From Porogramme epimiltina (taxonomy: Eukaryota; Basidiomycota; Agaricomycetes; Polyporales; Polyporaceae): a stretch of DNA of 64,000 nucleotides. Of this stretch, positions 59,991 through 64,000 are shown one piece after another; within the stretch, counting starts at the first letter, position 1, and every line of letters starts with the position of its first letter. The stretch lies in assembly GCA_900155495.1 (NCBI GenBank), contig FTLJ01000545.1:1-64000 (forward strand), given 5' to 3'. The position numbers and the translations under genes are program-made. The notes beneath the pieces are model-generated. The model worked only from the letters and a program-made list of their open reading frames with translations. It ran no database searches and was not told where the DNA came from.

Positions 59991-60174
59991 GAGACGCAGA
60001 AACCGAATCGGGGCACGCGAGATCTGATCTCCAGCGTTCGGAAGACAGACGCCCAGAGAACAAAATAAATAATAAACTAATTCTCTCTGGGACGCGGGGT
60101 CCGGAAGGCTTGTTGAGTTATAAGCCCGGGAGGCGATCGCCCGTTCCCTTCCCCGACAGCCCTCCCCCGACACC

Positions 60175-61979
60175 ATGGCCACCGTCGATATCCCCTTCGA
60201 CTCCATCTGGTGTCCCGTCTGCTCTCGCCAGATAGTACCAAAGCGCATACCCGCTCCCAACCAACCAGCCCCTGCTCCCCTCACCACCTCCTCCCCCGCT
60301 GCCGGTGAGCCCCCTCCCCCGCCACCACCCTTTGTCCCTCCTGCTCACCCTCCTACCACAGCTACCAAAACCACCCAGCAGCAGGATGCTCAGCCTCGTC
60401 TCGCCCGCGGCAAGACTGGCACCATCCGCCCACGCCCACAGGGTCTTGTCCACGGTACCGGCCGTGTAAAGCCCAACGGCACTATCAAGCGCTCCCCCAC
60501 CAAGGACGCGCCGGACGCAAGGTCCGACCTCCCTCCCCCATCCAAGCCTGCAGCTCCCGTCCGCCAACGCACCATCATCGACCAAACTCCTGCTCCCCTC
60601 TACTGCTCCGACGAGTGCCGCCTCGCCGACCTTCAGTCGATCCACGGTGCCATCGACATCAAGTACAACCCTGAGCGGTGTACTTCCCCCCAGCTTCCTC
60701 CCGTCCCCCCAAACTCGTATACCGAGTTCCAGTCCTCGCACGAGGACAGCGACTCCTCGAGCGGTGCGTCTGTTGAGTCGCGTACATCCCTCTCCTCCCC
60801 CACATCCATCCCCGCCACTGCATCTGCCGCGGCCCCCAAGCGCGACGCCCACGTAGAATCGTACTCCCGTCTCTCCGCCATCTACGGCTTCGCCCCTCTT
60901 CCTCCCCCTCCCCCCGTCGCTCCCAAGGTCGACAACGACGCCGCGCGGGTCCCTCCTCCCCCCATGGAAGGCGGTATCATGATGGCCGCTCGCCGCATCC
61001 AAGCCGCTCTCTGTCCCGAGAAGCCCAAGCGCTCCTCATGGGGTATCCCCACCTTCACCGACCCTGCTGACGACTACAAGCCCATCCCCGGGTGGACGGA
61101 CGGCTCGAACGCCTGGCGCGCAAGTGTGTACGGCTTTGCGCCTCCTCGGGACTTCACCAGCGCCGAGCCCGACGACGCTGCCATCCGTGCTTATGGGTCG
61201 TGCGTCGCGAGCCCCCATCGCTCGCGCGGTGTCTACTCGACCCTTGGCGAGGGTAAGGTCGCGGCGGAGGTCAAGACCAGTGCGTCGACGTCCGCGTTGC
61301 CATCCCGCGCGGTCGACACCACAACCCAGGAGCTTTACCGCCAGTACTCTGCGTCCTTCTCCCGCCGATCAGAGTCGCGTACATCCGTCCATCGCGGATC
61401 TGGTCTCTCCACCTCTCCCACTGGATCTGCACGCTCCGCTCTAGCTCGCGAGGTCTCCCTCGTGAAGCCTGGTGCGGAAGGCCTCCTCCTCGTCCCCAAC
61501 GTGAAGATGCGCCGCGTCAACTCGGGTATGTCCAGTGTGGACGGCAGCTCGAGTACATCTTGGGGTAGCCAGAGCGGCGTCCTCAGTGCTACTGGCTCAG
61601 TCCAGGGCAGGAAGCGGAGTCCTCTCAGCCGTCAGAACAGCGACGCGAGCGTCGACAGTGTCGAGACCGAGAGCGACGAAGATTCCGATGCAGTGCGCGA
61701 GGCAGCTTGTTCTCTCCCTTCGATTGGCAAGTCTCGGCCAGCACCCAGTGCGTATTCATTCAATTTCAACACTATTCTCTGCGCTGACATCCATCACTAG
61801 CTCGCACGTGGAGCTACTCGTCAGAGACCTTCACTTACCCTATCATGCGCGTTGCTCCGAAGAAGGAGATGCGCATTGAGCGTCGGATCGTCGACGGCGT
61901 CGAGCAAGATGTCGAGGTCGAGGTCCTCGTGGAAGAGCCCATCAAGCGGCTCTTCCTCTTCGGCGGTGCGCGCGATTAG
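60175..61979 (+). CDS. Ecl1-family life-span regulatory factor (zinc-binding), 583 aa
   Basis: Two exons, 60175..61747 and 61801..61979, total 1752 nt; the intron is 53 nt (GTGCGT...CACTAG, phase 1). The start context is ACACCATGG. The N-terminus has WCPVCSRQI (Cys13, Cys16) and then LYCSDECRLADL (Cys144, Cys148), the two Cys pairs of the Ecl1/Ecl2/Ecl3 zinc-binding family. About 127 Pro/Ser-rich residues separate them. Downstream is a long Ser/Pro-rich region with basic-serine sites (RRSESRTS, GRKRSPLSRQNSDAS). The end is ordered: TWSYSSETFTYPIMRVAPKK through VEEPIKRLFLFGGARD. Known role: fission-yeast Ecl1 proteins extend chronological life span and respond to nutrient or metal starvation. 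The mushroom protein is far longer, so only the family is claimed. Control by the CCAAT cluster is inferred. Confidence 0.75.
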
Positions 61980-64000
61980 GCGCGAAGCGTTCGCGGGCGG
62001 CTGGCGAAGTATCGTCACCGCTTTCCATCCTGACCGACCATCACCCTGTGTTCATAACGCACATCCCGCATACCCCGCTGTCGATACCTGGATACCTCGC
62101 CGCCGCCCGCATACCCATCGCGCCCGACACTCGTTGCACTCTCCCGCACAACTCGCATCAGCATTCGCATTGCCGTCGTCATCGCATCCTCAATGACTTA
62201 TTCGCTGCTCATCGCTCGCTCTCGAACACTGGCATGCCCTCCCTTGGAACGCTCAATCATACCCTATGGCCCCTCTAACTATCATACGACCCACGTGCTC
62301 CTCTCCCCATCCGCCCTAATTCGAACGCCCGCGGCCACCAAAATTCCATCCATGTGTACACTATCTGTATCACCAATGCTTCCCTCCGTCTTGGCTTAGC
62401 ACCAATAGGGTCCTAGGTCTCGGGCATTCCACAGGGCAGGGGTGTGCGCGCGGCCGGCGCACTTATGCATCGTCCTCCGCATTGATACGCCGCTCTTCAG
62501 CGGCGTGGGCGGATGGACGTGTACATACCGTGTATCGCTAACTCGCTCACTCAACCACTCGCGGTCGCTCTTTTGGTCTCCCGGATCTCTCCCTCGTCCT
62601 CGTCTCCGTTTTCGTTCGGGTTTGGATTTCTCACTACGGTTGTACGAACAGTATGAGTACTTATATTATTGTGTCCCCTTCGTTGTCCATGTTATACGCG
62701 CTTCGCTTTGTCTTGGTTGTTTTCGTGTACAACAGTGCCTCATCCCTCCCCACATCACACCCTCGCGCACCTCGTCATCATCGCATATCCGCCTCGCATC
62801 ACGCACAATTTCGCATTGGCCGTCTCGGGTACCCTACCATCCCAACACATACCGCACACAACGCACACACACCCAATACCTCACGCACACGATGATACCG
62901 CGCAGGACTGTCCCATCGTTACTACTCACTTGTACGATCTGCCCATGTCAATTGTTATGATACAGTACGATAGTAATGCAAATATCACGCATTGACGAAC
63001 ACCATCTTTTCCGTGCGTGCCGCCTGTCTCCGAGTTCCGACTGGTGTCTCGCCGAGAGTCCACATACCGCCTGGCACTTGGTATACTTATTCTTAGCCTC
63101 GGCCACACACACCTCGTGGGGCGGCCGCGTGCAACGCGTAGGAGCCCGCGCAAAGTTACGCAGACTCTCAAACAGTTGACAGTTTTTTGGCTCCTCGCTT
63201 CAGCAACAGCAACCAGCAACAGGCGCTCCCGGATCTCGTCGACGCACCTCGCGGTGCGCACGCCGCACGCACCGCCGCGCCCCGAGGCAGGCCCGTCGAC
63301 TGCAACGCACCCGGCTTGTGGTTGTCCGTGCAGTGCCCCCCCTGGTCGGGTCTTGCGGCGCGAAAACCCCGTACGTCCGCAGCCACCGCCGCCGCCGCCG
63401 CCGCCCGCTCCCCGCTCCCCGCTCGCCACCGCCGCCGGAGGTGCGCACAGCACGGAACGCGGCGGCGCGGGGTGCAGGCCTCCCTTCGCACTGGGTATAG
63501 TACTCGAGGGGCCGCGCACGGGGCGCTGCGCGGAGCGCGGAGGCGTGCAAAGCATCCATGGACGGCCGAAGGGGGAGGCGCTGACGTCATGCGTTCGTGG
63601 GGGGTAGCAAGTGCCGGGCATGCGGTTGTCCGGGGGCGGGCTGCGTCATCCGCCCTTGCTTGCACTGTCTCAGGCGGCCTGGGATTTGCCAGAGAGTTCG
63701 AGGCGGCGCCCCAGCCCCAGCCCCAGCCCCGGGCGCGGAGGGGGATACGAGGATATGCGGATACTACGAGCTTGAGCGAGATACGACGACGATGCAGATA
63801 CGCGCGGGCGGGCCTGGTCTCAGCGCGGTGGCGCTGGGCGCAGCCGCCCTGGAGCTTAAGCCTCGGATCGGACTGGGGACTTGGACTGCATCGGGGGCGC
63901 TGAGAAGCTCAGAGAGACTCGGAGGGTCAGAAGCTCGTGTTTGCGTAGCTACGGTTTACAGGGCAGGGCGTAGCTAGCTGGAAGCAGCACTGGCGCACCA
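61980..64000. other. 3' flank of the Ecl1-family gene and GC-rich spacer
   Basis: 61980-62700 is pyrimidine-rich and probably 3' UTR. 62700-63000 is CA-rich. From about 63100 the GC-rich style of 46.6-60 kb returns, with Arg/Pro/Ala open frames on both strands. A CCCCAG tandem (three to four units) is at 63709-63730. No gene is supported. Confidence 0.35.

Larger units (their letters stand above)
46561..60174. other. 13.6-kb GC-rich block without a recognisable gene
   Basis: From about 46560 the sequence becomes strikingly GC-rich; for example 48 of the 60 bases at 50581-50640 are G or C. Because stop codons are AT-rich, long frames are open on both strands at once, all translating to Arg/Ala/Pro/Gly mixtures with no motif, no conserved start context and no consistent splice pairs. 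CCAAT or ATTGG occurs more than 20 times. Short CG-alternating tracts and G-runs are common. The block ends at the AT-rich core promoter (60060-60078) of the Ecl1-family gene. It may be extended regulatory DNA, a non-coding RNA locus, or unannotatable GC-rich spacer. Confidence 0.5.

Noticed and set aside
46561..60174. Telomere, centromere or rDNA identity for the GC-rich block
   Set aside because: No TTAGGG-type repeats, no AT-rich retroelement arrays and no rRNA-like sequence; a normal gene follows it.

Overview
The window reads as nuclear DNA of a mushroom-forming basidiomycete (Agaricomycetes). Genes are dense and broken by many introns of about 48-70 nt with GTRNGT donors and CTRAY-type branch points. 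The recognisable proteins are fungal: an F-box protein of the basidiomycete type, a GPI-anchored pepsin-like protease, PRP6, an Rrn5-like SANT protein, two STE14-type methyltransferases, RIF1, a cyclopropane fatty acid synthase, a HOS3 deacetylase and an Ecl1-family zinc protein. No bacterial operon, tRNA, rRNA or CRISPR was found. Exon models below were built by hand, by joining frames at consensus splice sites. Every model said to close was checked to be a multiple of three.

Layout. 1-1133: 3' part of an F-box gene (-). 1984-3705: left arm of a large inverted repeat holding two members of an unfamiliar microprotein family. 4598-6919: aspartic protease (-). 8173-11619: PRP6 (-). 12149-13364: unknown protein (-). 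14064-17030: Rrn5-like Pol I factor (+). 17275-19972: tandem isoprenylcysteine methyltransferase paralogues (-). 21039-25783: RIF1 (+), convergent with cyclopropane synthase 25986-28391 (-). 30194-30908: small coiled-coil protein (+). 31216-34866: right arm of the inverted repeat plus a third partial copy, with three more microprotein genes. 35417-37514: RING-H2 protein (-), divergent from HOS3 37772-39846 (+). 40296-40980: small basic protein (+). 40981-46560: no convincing gene. 46561-60174: a very GC-rich block without a recognisable gene. 60175-61979: Ecl1-family protein (+). 61980-64000: no gene seen.

Most genes are housekeeping or chromatin functions: splicing (PRP6), rDNA transcription (Rrn5-like), telomere and replication timing (RIF1), and deacetylation (HOS3). 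They do not form one pathway. The main unusual points are: (i) a one-nucleotide exon needed to keep the cyclopropane synthase frame; (ii) a five-copy family of 83-86 residue proteins sharing promoter layout, intron position, intron phase and stop, carried on an inverted repeat about 28 kb apart; (iii) a 54-nt, stop-free intron cutting the second catalytic Asp-Thr-Gly of the aspartic protease; (iv) a 13.6-kb GC-rich block ending in a CCAAT-box cluster upstream of the Ecl1-family gene.
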